DNA from: Hyperoplus lanceolatus
Taxonomy: Eukaryota; Chordata; Actinopteri; Uranoscopiformes; Ammodytidae
Assembly: GCA_026929865.2 (NCBI GenBank)
Contig: CM049414.1
Coordinates: 22,067,501-22,131,500, forward strand
Direction of reading: 5' to 3'
DNA: 64,000 nucleotides
Under the pieces are notes generated by a model that saw only the letters and a program-made list of their open reading frames with translations, was not told the DNA's origin and searched no databases. This document shows positions 1 to 10,847 of the stretch, in pieces. The stretch's first letter is position 1. Each line of letters opens with the position of its first letter. The translations under genes were made by a program, and so were the position numbers.

Positions 1-200
1 TTTTTTAAGTTGTATAGACCGAATTTAAGTGATTGTTGCATGTTCATAAACACATGTCGTATGCACACACAGAGGCGGGCAGGCGGTAGGAAATAAAATG
101 ATTTTTGGGGGCCGGACGGTCTGACATTCATCTGTTCCAAGGCCAATGTCTCGCTAGTACCTTGTGAATGAGAGAGGTGGGACAATAAAAAGCTGTGAAT

Positions 201-205
<5 letters not shown>

Positions 206-254
<49 letters not shown>

Positions 255-260
255 TGTGTG
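206..260. repeat. (TG)n microsatellite
   Basis: Near-pure TG dinucleotide tract with one TTTG interruption near its end. The corresponding tract in copy B is at 51,232-51,289. Confidence 0.97.
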
Positions 261-412
261 TTACCCTATTACCAAGACACCACCAAAATTGTATGTGTTG
301 GTACAGTGAATACAAGAAGACAGAGAGAGCGTGTTGGATTTCACAAGGGAAAATAAACAAAGACACCTCGACATGACGGGGGAAAGAGGGTTTCAGAAAT
401 GGAGGTAAATGG

Positions 413-431
413 GGGGATGGATGGCTGGCTA

Positions 432-464
<33 letters not shown>

Positions 465-481
465 ATGGATGGATGGATGGA

Positions 482-524
<43 letters not shown>

Positions 525-625
525 ATGGATGGATGGATGGATGGATGGATGGATGGATGGATGGATAGATAGATAGATAGATAGATGGAGAAATGGGTCG
601 ATAGATTGATGAAGTTAGATAGATA
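413..625. repeat. GGCT/GGAT/AGAT tetranucleotide minisatellite
   Basis: Blocks of GGCT and GGAT tetramers alternate, then grade into AGAT repeats. Open frames through it encode only Pro-Ser-Ile-His or Gln-Pro-Ala-Ser repeats and are not genes. The copy B equivalent is 51,438-51,645. Confidence 0.97.
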
Positions 626-808
626 GATCATATGGATGAATGGGAGGGAGGGAAGTATATAAAGCGTTGGACACCACTTATTTTCTGTCCGTCTCCAAGC
701 AACTCACAATAGAAGGTCAGAAGAGAGGGGAAAAGAGGGAGATCGGTGATGCAGAAATACAGATGCCTCCCTTTATTGCAACCGCAGACAGGCAGACACA
801 CAGGGCAG

Positions 809-825
809 TGTGTGTGTATGTGTGT

Positions 826-870
<45 letters not shown>

Positions 871-921
871 TGTGCCTGTGCATGTGTGTGTGTGTGTGTG
901 TGTACGTGTGTACGTGTGTAG
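809..921. repeat. Compound (TG)n microsatellite
   Basis: TG tract with CG-containing and GCATG interruptions, alternating purine-pyrimidine throughout. The copy B equivalent is about 51,823-51,941. Confidence 0.95.
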
Positions 922-1589
922 TGTTGGGTCTGGCATTAGTACATATATTATATTAAGAGTGTAGAAAAAAATATAGAGAATTTCAGTCCAAGAAAAAGAC
1001 TAGTTTCAAACAACATTCACAATAAAATGTTATCAGCCAAACTTAATTTTCATGTTTTCAGGCAAATTATCCAACAAAAACAGGACTCAAGACAACTCAC
1101 ACAAAAATTAGGTATCTAGATTTAGATTTAGATAGATTCAGATATGTTTTGTGTTCATTGAAACTCATGTCTAAATATTTAAGATATTTACAGGGACTGA
1201 TCCTTGGTGAACACCACAATAATGATTATTGGGTATACACATAATTTTCTACTGAAAACCTTTAATTGAGAGCAGTGTTGCCGAAAGGAAAATGAAGCTT
1301 TCACATACATTTAGAAATCAAGCTGCTTCATTTGTCTTCAACAGTCTGGAGGTCTTTTTGTTATCTTTGGTGAGTTTCCGTTGTGAGCCTTTGAGTTTTT
1401 ACAAAAGAAGGTGAAATTTATAAATTTAAAAGAAGAAAAATACTTCTCAAGGACCTTAGCCAAGGGAACTTTAGAAAAATGAGTCATAATTACAGCGTTT
1501 AAGGAAACTTTTAGCTTATTTTAACAAAAGGTGAATAGTTATATTTGTGAGGAATGACGCATATGGTACTGTGTATTTCATTTATTTTT
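922..1589. other. No gene recognised
   Basis: AT-rich sequence between the microsatellite and the L2 fragment. I see no exon, TIR or RNA gene. It is shared with copy B at about 51,942-52,616. Confidence 0.7.
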
Positions 1590-3227
1590 TCATTTTTTTC
1601 ATTTAACTTTTATTTATCCTCGAGAGACCAGTTGAGGGGTGACCCTCATTTCCAATGGGTCGAGTCAAAACAAATTCAAAACAACAATACATACAAAACA
1701 AACAAAACAATTGAAACATTTACAAAGTGGTGAAGTGGCAGCAATTAAAAGGAATAAAGTACAATATAGCCTAATTAAAACAGTTACAAGTAGAGTTTGG
1801 CAGATCCAAGATAGTCTGTTTAAATTGGCCAAAGGATATGAATGTATTTAGTTTAATTTGTTGCTGTAAATTCCCAGGAGTCAGGGGCACTGAAGCTAAA
1901 AGCTGTCTTTCCCAGCTCAGACCGGGCTTGTGGGACATAAAGCATAAGCATGTCAGTGGACGGGTTTGATAAAGCCCATCTGACATGCAGCATTTCAGTT
2001 AAATAACGAAGAGCTTCCCGGTCAAGGCTTTGTAAATAAAAATGTGCCAAGCAAATGGTGGTCAACAGTATCAAAGGCCTTTGAAAGATCAATAAAAAGT
2101 GCTGCACAGTGCTTTTCTTGTCTAATGCTGTAATAATGTTGTCTACAACCAAAGTCACAGCAGAGACAGTACTGAGGCTGCCCTAAAACCAGATCTGAAT
2201 GGGCTCAAAATGGAAGCACTAGTTAGAAATGTTTTTAACTGAATTAATAAGTGATTCTAGAATTTTTTGCGAGGCATGGGAGTTTGGAAATTGGCCTGTA
2301 GTTATTAAGATTATTCCTTGTCACCACCTTTATGTAAAGGAATTACATGAGCTTTTTTCCAAATTTTAGGAACTATTCCAGAGGAGATGGAAAGATTGAA
2401 AATATGGGTAATTTGTTTTGATATTATATGTGTAGAGAGCTTGATTGAAAAGGGGTCCCAAATTGTCCTCGCCCATGTACTTCTTGGGGTTGATGGCGAG
2501 GAGAGCATCTACAACAACACTTGTGGGAAGAAGATCAAGGCTGAAAAGAGGAGTTTGAGAGACAGGCGGTACGTTACTACTGGTGGTAGAAGGCCTATAT
2601 CCTCCATTCTGAAAGAGTTGACCAGCAGCTTCAAAATGTTTATGATGAAAAGCTAAGCCAAATCTCTTTTTGATCGTTCAAAGTGTGACCATTTTAATTT
2701 GATCTGAGTGGGAACTACGCTAGAATTGTTTTTATTATTGGTTCACGCTTTCCAAAATATTTTAGGGTTATGGTAGCAGTTTGAGATTAATTCAAGGTAG
2801 TATTCAGATTTGGTTTTCCTGACCATGGCTGTGAATTTATTCCTAAGTTGTCTATAAAGTTGTCCAATTGGTATTATCTCCAGGAAAGTGCTAGCTTTAG
2901 ACCATGCTTTTCTTCAGAAATATAAATCAGATAGTTCACTTCGTAACAACCAAGGGTTGACTAGTTTTACTCTATGTTTTTAGGGGCGTAGCATGTTTAT
3001 AATTGGTGAAAGTATTGATGAAATGGTGCTGAGGCTAACTCAACATCCGAAATTTTGCGTAGTCAGTTGAATGTCACTATGATGGAGATCACTTAAAAAG
3101 GCTTGCTCATTAAAACCTGTAAAATTACGCTTAATTATGATTTTAGGTTAAGGTCTTTTTAAATGAATACTTCTGATCCAGGCCACTGGGCAGTGATCAC
3201 TAATCCCAAGCTCAAAAAGACACCAGC
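1590..3227 (-). mobile_element. L2-type LINE fragment with internal deletion (copy A)
   Basis: Minus-strand remnant of the same family as the LINE at 45-49 kb. Reading from 3,227 down, it matches the end of the endonuclease domain, the endonuclease-RT linker, the RT fingers (NYRPISKLPCLAKIL in copy B) and the start of the palm (LSKAFDTVDHH). It then jumps directly to the ORF2 C-terminus, so the region with the YADD catalytic motif is deleted. The 3' UTR resembles that of the 45-49 kb element. This copy has more frame breaks than copy B; for example, GC and TG dinucleotides present near 52,988 and 53,015 in B are missing near 1,960 and 1,985 here. It cannot encode a working protein. Confidence 0.88.
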
Positions 3228-3409
3228 TGTATTCAAACTATATGTAATGTATTGAAAAATGAAATTGCAATGGAATCAATGTAATGCGAACTCAGTGACT
3301 AAAAGAATGCCGATCTGTTACCTGTCTGTACTGTGTGTGCGCTGAAAAAAATCTGTTGTTCACTGATTTTGACAATAAGTGATTCTGACAACAAGCAGTA
3401 TAAAAAAAT

Positions 3410-3654
3410 ACATAAATTCAGCCCAGGAAACAATTAAGAGACCAGTCTGTATTTTTCTTCAATCTTCATCTCTATGTTACTTATTGAAAATGCTCTTAAT
3501 GACACGCAATGTATTGGAATTTAGTAGAAAGTGTTTCAGTAGTTTTTATTATAAAATCCGAATGTTCATTTTACTCAAACATATGCCTATAAATAGTAAA
3601 AATAAGAGACGGATAATAATGGAGTGATCTCTTAATTTTTTCCAGAGCTGTATA
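3410..3654. mobile_element. Tc1-like MITE (copy A)
   Basis: A ~245-bp element with imperfect inverted ends. The left end reads CAGCCCAGGAAACAATTAAG and the right end, on the other strand, reads CAGCTCTGGAAAAAATTAAG. Ends of this kind are common in non-autonomous teleost Tc1 derivatives. There is no transposase coding sequence. Copy B: 54,441-54,684. Confidence 0.7.
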
Positions 3655-4789
3655 TGTTTCTTTACTGCAACTCAAAGATGAGGCTTCCTCCTCCTAAGTG
3701 GCATGCAACAAGTGCCCTCCCTCTCCTCTACTCCGGGATTGGAAGAAAACATAGCTGTTGTACTCTCAAGGACAAGTAATATCTGAAACAGATCCTACTT
3801 TTCTCCCCCTTGGTTGTGTAAAGGGAATCCTTTCTGTGAGGTTTAAACATTTTTGCAGTTTTGTAGGCATCTATTACAATTCCTCCGTGTCCATTAGTGG
3901 GGCAGCCTGAGATGTATTTCTGATGTATTAAGTGGCTGTAAGAAATGGAAACTATTTGTGGAAAGGTGCATGGGGCACTCTATGTGCCCTGGAGAAGCTG
4001 AATATTCATTTGAGTGAATTCTATTTCATTTTTCATTTTTTGGATTCATATGATCATACCACTGTATAGTAGAAGTGTCATATCAACCCTCGGGTAACTT
4101 GTTGCTTTTGTGGTGGTTCATCTTTAAAGAAATACTCTGGATTTCCCAAGAGCCTTGCCTGGACAACCCCGCCTTTTAGGGGATGTATATAAAAAAAAAA
4201 ACAATATTCTCCATGAGGCCAATGTGCACTGTCGGCCATACAAGGTTGTTAGATTGTGTGCCCTTGTGACCTGGCAAGCAGAGTCATGCGATCAAGGAGG
4301 CATAAGTTTTACTTCAACATTGGGGACACACATTATAAGGGGGGTTTTGGAGGTACTCCACCAGAAAAAAATGTGTTTCAGAAACAATTTTTATGAACTC
4401 TATTTTATTCCTTCTGTATTTATTTATTTATGGTGGACATGTCTTAATTTCTGTTAAAAGAGGACCTATGATACTACTTTTCTGGTCTTAATTTCTTGTT
4501 TACACTGCTATAGGGCAACCTGACACAGAATCACATCACAAAAAACTATGTAGATTTTCGGGAAGCTCTTTCTCTTATTTTGGCCGATCCAGCACGTCCT
4601 GTCAACACGTGAGTGTGTGTGCTTCGGGCATCTCCACTCACTCCGCCTGTGCTTCGGCAATCTCCGCTGCGCCTCCCCCCTCCTGCAAACCCCACTCCGT
4701 TGTGATTGGTTACCTTCCTTCCGGAACACTTTCAATGGCTGGAAGCGCGAGCATGGACCTATAAGGGGCGGCGTGGCCCGGGCGCGAAC
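3655..4789. other. No gene recognised; GC-rich patch at 4,600-4,800
   Basis: Mostly AT-rich with no coding signal. 4,590-4,790 is abruptly GC-rich, with CCTCC runs, a CCAAT-like GTGATTGG and a TATAA at about 4,760 just before the tandem array, so it could be a promoter-like element belonging to the repeat. No transcript structure is visible. Copy B: 54,685-55,795. Confidence 0.5.
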
Positions 4790-6180
4790 AGGGGTTGCTA
4801 TCTCCCCGCAGCGAAAGCCTGGCGCTCACAAGAAAGTTATTACACTTATTAACATCAGTCATCTAAAGTTATACACACCAAAGGATTTAATTCTCGGATG
4901 AAGAGAACTAGATTTTGAGAGGGGTGCTTTTCAAATCGTAAACATTTTAAAATTCCTTCACTCCTAACGCGATTGGGGTACTGAACACCATGTCATTTGA
5001 TGTGTATACTGCCACTGCTGCCCAGCTACTTGCCCTGAAGATGTCTGTGTGTAAATGTTGTTGTTGTTGCTTTTGTTGTTGTTGTTGTTGTTGTTGTGTT
5101 GTCTGCTTGTTGTTGTTTTTTATATGAGACCAAAGACAAATCTCCCACCTTGGACAATAAAGAATTAACTAACTAACTCAACTAAACAAGCCATGGGTCA
5201 TGGGCTGTCTTATTCTCTAGGATTAGGGTTGGGCTAGGGTTTACTATCTCCCGCAACGGCAGCCTGGCGCTAATGAAGCTTAGTACACTTATTTGCATCA
5301 GTCATACAAATATATACACCAAAGAATTTGATTCTCGGAAGAGAGAAATCGATTTTGCGAGGGGGGTGCCAGTCTTGGGCTCTCATTTTCTCTAGGATTA
5401 GGGTTGAGCTAGGGGTTGCTATCTCACACAATGAAAGTCTGACGCTCATGAAACTTACTCCACTCATTAACATCAGTCATGCAAAATACCCACCCAGAGA
5501 TTTGATTCTCGGATGAGGAAATCGATTTTCAGAGGGGTGCTTTTCAAAAGCAAGCCAGTCTTGGGCTGTTATTTTCTGTTGGATTAGGGTTGGGCTAGGG
5601 TTGCTATCTCCTGCAACGACAGCTTGGCGCTCATGAAATTTATTAAACTTAGTTGCATCAGTCATGCACATATACACATAAGGATTTTGATTCTCGGATG
5701 AAGAGGAAACCAATTTTGAGAGTGGGGGCTTTTCAAAACAATCCAGTCTTGGGCTGTTATTTTCTCTGGGATTAAGATTGGGCTAGGGGTTGCTATCTCC
5801 CCACAACGAAAGTTTGACGCTCATGAAATTGTGAAACTCATTAACATCAGTCATGCAAATATACACACCAAAGGTTTGATTCTCGGATGAAGATAAATCG
5901 ATTTTGAGAGGGGGTGCTTTTCAAAGCAAGCCAGTCTTGGGCTCTCATTTTCTCTTGGATTAGGGTTGGGCTAGGGTTGCTATCTCCTGCAACTAAAGCC
6001 TGGCGCTCATGAAACTTATTACACTCATAAACATCAGTCATGCAAATATACACACACCAAAGAGATTTGATTCTCAGATGAAGAGAAATCGATTTTGACT
6101 GGGGGTGCCAGTCTTAGGCTGTCATTTTCTCTCAGGAAAAGCTTACTCCACTCATTAACATCAGGCATGCACATATACAT
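4790..6180 (+). repeat. Tandem array, ~176-188-bp units (copy A)
   Basis: About six to seven units of a complex repeat. Unit starts, marked by GATTAGGGTTGGGCTAGGG or a close variant, lie near 5,221, 5,397, 5,582, 5,770 and 5,957, giving spacings of 176-188 bp. Most units contain GCGCTCATGAAA, an ATCAGTCATGCAAAT-type segment, GATTCTCGGATGA and a TTTTGAGAGGGGGTGC block. The first unit is separated from the rest by a (TTG)n-rich insert at about 4,940-5,200. Short antisense frames across the units are a by-product of the repetition. Copy B: about 55,795-57,170. Confidence 0.92.
5058..5185 (+). mobile_element. Short retroelement 3' tail with (TTG)n and (AACT)n
   Basis: A (TTG)n run is followed by GACAATAAAGAATTAACT and a short AACT repeat. 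This resembles a severely 5'-truncated LINE or SINE tail (AATAAA plus a simple-repeat terminus) inserted into the first unit of the tandem array. Copy B: about 56,058-56,190. Confidence 0.5.
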
Positions 6181-6186
6181 ATAAAG

Positions 6187-6453
6187 TTAAAGCTGGGGTG
6201 GAGGATTTGGGGAGAAAATGGCTGTTGGGATAGAGATTTGAGTCCAAATACCTCAGCCGCTCCACTTGTTTCTGTTTGGTCCCTCCCCTATGGTCCCTCC
6301 CTGACACGCTCTACACCAACAAAGTCGTGCCAAAGTGAATGGACAGTCCCAACAGCCAATAAGAACAGAAGCGGGGCCTCTCTCTCTGATTGGTCAAAGT
6401 GTACAGCTCATGTTAACTTTGACCATTCAGAAAATCACATACCCCAGCTTTAC
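6187..6453. mobile_element. MITE with AAAGCTGGGGT termini (copy A)
   Basis: The left end TTAAAGCTGGGGTGGAGG and the right end ATACCCCAGCTTTA form a short terminal inverted repeat. The 267-bp interior has no coding potential. A TTAA precedes the left end; TTAC follows on the right. Copy B: about 57,187-57,452. Confidence 0.7.
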
Positions 6454-6554
6454 CTTGCTCTACATTACAACACAAGGCTGGTTATGAGAACTTTAAAAAC
6501 TGGTATTGCTTTTCATTGTTCATTTTACTTTGATTAAGATGAAACAGTGTTTCT

Positions 6555-6559
<5 letters not shown>

Positions 6560-6630
<71 letters not shown>

Positions 6631-6648
6631 GGTGGGTGTGTGTGTAAA
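6560..6648. repeat. (GT)n with (GGGT)n tail
   Basis: About 60 bp of pure GT is followed by GGGTGGGTGGGTGGGT, a short guanine-rich run with possible G-quadruplex character. Copy B: 57,561-57,645. Confidence 0.97.
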
Positions 6649-7244
6649 TTAATGCCTCACTCATCCCACTGTCTCCCCTCCCATTCACAGAGGCCAAAGC
6701 ACTCCGGCTACGGCTGTATGAATAGCATCAGCTTATGAAAGCTCATTGAGCATTACGCATCTTCTTGGTGGAGAAATGCGGCTTTACATTGGAGGAGGTG
6801 GAAACTATAGAGGGAAAAAAGTGAAAAGAATGTTTGAACTTGAAGTTTTTGTGCTGAGTTTAGATATGAAAGAGTCCAAAACACATGTTAAATGGTGTTA
6901 AAAAGAGGGTGTATGCTTCGTATAAACATTGGCGCGACAATTCAAATCCTTTTCTGACTGGTGAAACGCTTTAAATTGAAGGCAGCAAAAACTACACAGT
7001 AGTGCAGATGGAGAAAAAAGATGAAGAAGGCATAAGCACAGAATTAGTTTCAAACTTTTTAAACAGGAGGTTAAACCCGAGGGCATTTATGCCAACTTAA
7101 AAACTAAACTATCTTGTTTAAAAGAAGACATTTCTCCCCGGGGAGAAAATCAGTTTTACACTCTGTTTTTTCTTACACACACACACACAAAATACAGACA
7201 TGCAATCAGGACCTTTTACACATGCACATGCATTGGAGGAGAAA
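6649..7244. other. No gene recognised
   Basis: Non-repetitive sequence with no convincing exon. A short (CA)n lies at about 7,176-7,190. Confidence 0.65.
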
Positions 7245-7407
7245 TGTCAGAGTGATAGGCAGCCAGCCAGACGGCACTCCGAGTAGTTGAGGGATTTGTT
7301 GCCTTGCTCACCATTCCAGAATCCAATATTGGTCAAAGCTGGACTTGAACCAGGGACCCTTTGGTCTCCAGCCCAAGTCCCCACAGACTGAGCTACTGCC
7401 ACCCCAA
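7245..7407 (-). mobile_element. tRNA-derived SINE (copy A)
   Basis: On the minus strand the sequence opens with GGGGTGGCAGTAGCTCAGTC (A-box-like TAGCTCAG) and continues to CCCTGGTTCAAGTCC (B-box GGTTCAANTCC). This is an internal RNA polymerase III promoter arrangement of a tRNA-related SINE head. The fold is too degenerate for a functional tRNA gene. Copy B: 58,250-58,411. Confidence 0.75.
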
Positions 7408-8205
7408 ACAATACAGTATTTTCTATCAAACAAAGATGTTTTAATAATTATATGAATAAGATGTAGTCCAGGTAGTTTAAATGTTGAACAATGGATATGT
7501 CCCTTTTTCTAGAAGCCGATCATAAAAATACATTTATTGGCTTCGATTTAATTTTTAGGCCTTGATTTTAATTCATTAATGTTTTGTTCACAATTGACTA
7601 CCTATTATAAGGTGTTACAGAAAACGCAAGATATAAAGCATGCTTTGCTCATCTTCACACAAATATATAGATCAGATCAATATGTAGCAAATGTTTTGCA
7701 ATTATTTGTGAGTTTTTCAGTCAGGACAATAATTAAGAGTTATGAAAACGCAGAAAAGCCAAAAAGCTTACGTCGCATGTTTTGTGTGAATAGCTTAAAA
7801 TCTTGAAACTTTTTCTATCCAATATCTTCACCAGTAGAACAAAGAAATGAGACATATAGAGAAGACTTTCCAGTTTGATTTAGGACAACCAATGAAAAGA
7901 TGCAATTAAGCCCATGAAGAATAGCTGGAGCTTTAACCTGGACTTTTAAAGAATGCGATACATAGGGTGTAAATAGAACATTGTGATCAAAGTAATGTCT
8001 TTCTATAACTTTAACTTCTAGACGCCTCATACAGGCTTGTTTACCTTGAGTTGTGTTTAGGTCCACTTAGGTTGTTATGTGAGAAAAACATCAAATAACA
8101 TTTCTTCACAGGAGAAACAGCATTAAATGAAAGGCAAACCTTCATGACATTATTGTATTCCCTTGATGTGTGTGTGTGTGCGTGTGTGTGTGCTGGCGCA
8201 GCGCG
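7408..8205. other. No gene recognised; right end of copy A
   Basis: AT-rich, no exon. A (GT)n/GCGTG tract at 8,166-8,205 marks where similarity to copy B ends and sequence shared with the receptor-cluster repeat begins, at CACGAGAGGAAGG. Confidence 0.7.
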
Positions 8206-9004
8206 CGCCACGAGAGGAAGGTTAAGCTGTATCTGACATGAGCTGCGCCTGTATGAAGTGCACACTGACCTTAAAGGTGGGGTAAGCGATTCTGTTTGTT
8301 GACCAATCATAGTTTGTGTTTTGGCTGTTTGTACACACTTGATTTTTTAGCACACACAGTACAGACAGGTAGCTGATTGTGAAGAGATATTCACTGATTT
8401 GACATATATTATGCTGATTACCATTTCAAGCAGCCATACAATGTTGGACTATTGTGCTATTAGTTAACAAACTAGGCCTCTCACAAAAAGGCTTTTTAGA
8501 GCAACAAATCTTGACATTTTTCAGCATGCACTTGTAAGATTTCTGTCCTTAATTGCCTCATCTGGATTGGTGCAATATGAGTCAATGTTAACACAACACA
8601 CTTAAAGGGCCACACACAGGCAGGGATTGCAGCAGACGAGACAGTTCCTCATTTCATCTTTGCAGTCGTCTATTCCTAAGAACTGAAGGGGAAGGGTTTG
8701 AGTGTGAATGTGGTGACAACAGCAGCAGAGATCTGGAGGTTTGAGCCTCTAAAGATGATCAGATAACAGATAGGGAGAGGACAAAGACACATTTCATCGA
8801 GATGCATGAAAGCCAGCAACATCTGTAGCTGAGTTTGTTTGACATGAATACTGTGATGTGTCTCTAGCAGGTGGAGTCAAGAAGAAAAAGGATGAGTGAG
8901 AGTTTTGTCTTTTTCAGAAGATCAAAAGATCTACCTGGTTTTATTCAGCAAGCTCAGCAGAAATATACAACTTATTCAAACAAGAGTAAAAGATTCAAAA
9001 GTGC

Positions 9005-9893
9005 TTAAAGCGGCTACGAGTAACATTTAAATATCTTTTAAACAGCCTCATGTTTCCTCTCATAATCATAAATTACCTTTAACAGCAAACGAGACCATCA
9101 GTGCAAAGAAAGACGTTTTTAAATAGTTTTTATTACTGCATTTGGTCTGGTCGCACACCCAGTCTGTTGGTCGCAGATTTCAGTGTGGCGCAGCAACGTG
9201 AATTGAGAAGCCTATCCCTCCAGGTGAGGGAAGGGAGCGGGAGCCTTGTTTCAGACAGTTATTTGTCAGTCATAATGACTGATAACGGGGCTGAACCATC
9301 AAAGAAAAAATGCAACAAGAAAAGCTAAAAGGAGAGGATATAGGCCACGAAGGGACCAGGGTTGCTAAGCAACGTGTATACAATTTCTCTACGCAGAGCG
9401 AAACTAGACTGCAGGTGTTTACTCCTAAATGAATGAGCGGTTGGTACTAACATAAAGTTTGCTTTGCTTCACCATCATCAGATAACCATTATCTGAATTA
9501 GTAATTATTTACAACAACATAAACACATTACCTCATCGTGATCCATACTAACTGCCGTCTATCGTTCATTCAGTTTCTGTGAGGAGTCGGACACATCTTT
9601 TCAGCTCCGTGGGAGAGAGAGAAATAGGTGACACTGTTGTATCAACTCATTGCAATCAGGTGCGTGTGGCAGTGACTGGCATTAGTTCATGCAGTGTCAA
9701 AACCACCACGGAGCCGAAAAGAGTCCTCACACTTTCAACACACGGACATGCACTATATTGCCCTTCTCAGGTTCACACCCTCACGGCCTGGCACGAGCTA
9801 CAAAATAGCTTTGCGACAGCGGGCGTCGTAAAAATACTACCGCTTTTGTCCAAAGGAGACGCCAACGTGCCATGTTACTCGTAGTGGCTTTAA
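9005..9893. mobile_element. TTAA-flanked TIR element, 889 bp
   Basis: The left end is TTAAAGCGGCTACGAGTAAC; the right end, on the other strand, is GTTAAAGCCACTACGAGTAAC less its first base. The TIR is about 20 bp with a TTAA at both ends, the target-site signature of piggyBac- and Kolobok-type transposons. Interior sequence around 9,070-9,110 resembles the shorter MITEs at 11,391, 18,861 and 38,643, so this is a longer relative. No transposase frame survives. Confidence 0.75.
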
Positions 9894-10298
9894 CAACATG
9901 GAAAGCTCCAAAAGCCGAAATCAAAAGCCTATCATATCTATATTAAATAATAAGAACGTATAAGGTAAGAAAAGGAAACACAAGCAATCAATTGACTTTA
10001 TAGCATATCATGAATAAACATCACTGGAAGCATCGTTATATATATTTCTTTACTTCTCTCTCTCTCTCTCCTCCTGTAGCTGCACATTGACACACATCAT
10101 GTCTTGTACAGACACAGGCCTCATATCTATATTAAACTATGAGCTTTCTACCTGTTCCTACTGACACAGAGAGAGTCAGGTCAAACTCAGGTCAAACCAT
10201 GTATCTACCTTTCAAGAACAAACAACTTCAAAGTACAAAAGGCATTTATTAATAAATGTGTTCAATCATTAGAAATGTAAATGTTAAAGATGCATGAA

Positions 10299-10395
10299 TG
10301 GGTAACACTTTACAATAACAAAAACCTTCAAGAGTAGTTACTCTTTGTTGAACAGTAACTACTCTTTTCTGTACCTTATTGTAAACTGTTACCCA
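10299..10395. mobile_element. Small foldback element
   Basis: GGGTAACACTTTACAATAA at the left pairs with TTATTGTAAACTGTTACCC at the right. The whole 97 bp can form one hairpin. This is a common type of teleost foldback repeat. Its orthologue in the Q unit is 18,143-18,216, so it predates the duplication. Confidence 0.75.
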
Positions 10396-10480
10396 TGAAT
10401 GATATAAACAAAAAGTAAGATCATACCTCAGTATAAAAATGAGAAACCATATGAGCATGTTCAGCATTTAAGACATATTC

Positions 10481-10847
10481 AGGGCCCACTCACACTAGTG
10501 CCGTTTGCCTGTTCCGTGCTGCAGGAAGATTCAACACGTTAATTCTCACACATTTTATGTAGCTACAAGTCCAAGTGGTGGGCAATTCTGGTGCCGACTA
10601 GTATACAGCTTATCAACGGACAATGCACCCTTAATAAATTCACGTCAGGAACGCCGCCTGTGCGCTTGCTTGTGCTGTCATCTCATTAGCATCTGTACTT
10701 TGGCCACAGCACACCTCTCCCAAGAGTGCCGTGGCCAAGGGGCTGTTCCGCACAATACGGATGGCGTGGTCACACTAGCCAAACGTTCTAGACTTTAGTA
10801 TGCAAATGAGCTCGGGCACGGGGCCGCGGCCCTAGTGTGAGTGGCCC
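10481..10847. mobile_element. TIR element inserted after the P/Q duplication
   Basis: The ends AGGGCCCACTCACACTAG and, on the opposite strand, AGGGCCACTCACACTAGG form the terminal repeat. At the corresponding place in the Q unit (about 18,295) the flanks run straight through with nothing between them, an empty site. No coding sequence; the superfamily is not assigned. Confidence 0.8.

Larger units (their letters stand above)
1..8190. repeat. Copy A of an ~8.2-kb direct duplication
   Basis: This segment repeats, in the same order and orientation, at 51,028-59,190. Both copies contain the same chain: (TG)n, a GGCT/GGAT minisatellite, a second (TG)n, an L2 fragment, a Tc1 MITE, a ~185-bp tandem array, another MITE, a (GT)n tract and a SINE. 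The match starts at the first base of the window, so the left end of copy A may lie outside it. Similarity stops near 8,190 within a short GTGCG-rich tract. Copies differ by scattered substitutions and many 1-4-base indels. Real recent duplication and false duplication by the assembler are both possible. Confidence 0.93.

Noticed and set aside
415..625. Pro/Ser/Gln-rich repeat protein
   Set aside because: Translation of a tetranucleotide minisatellite in several frames.
7245..7407. Possible minus-strand tRNA gene
   Set aside because: Only the internal promoter boxes are tRNA-like; the rest does not fold as a cloverleaf, and the unit has SINE structure.
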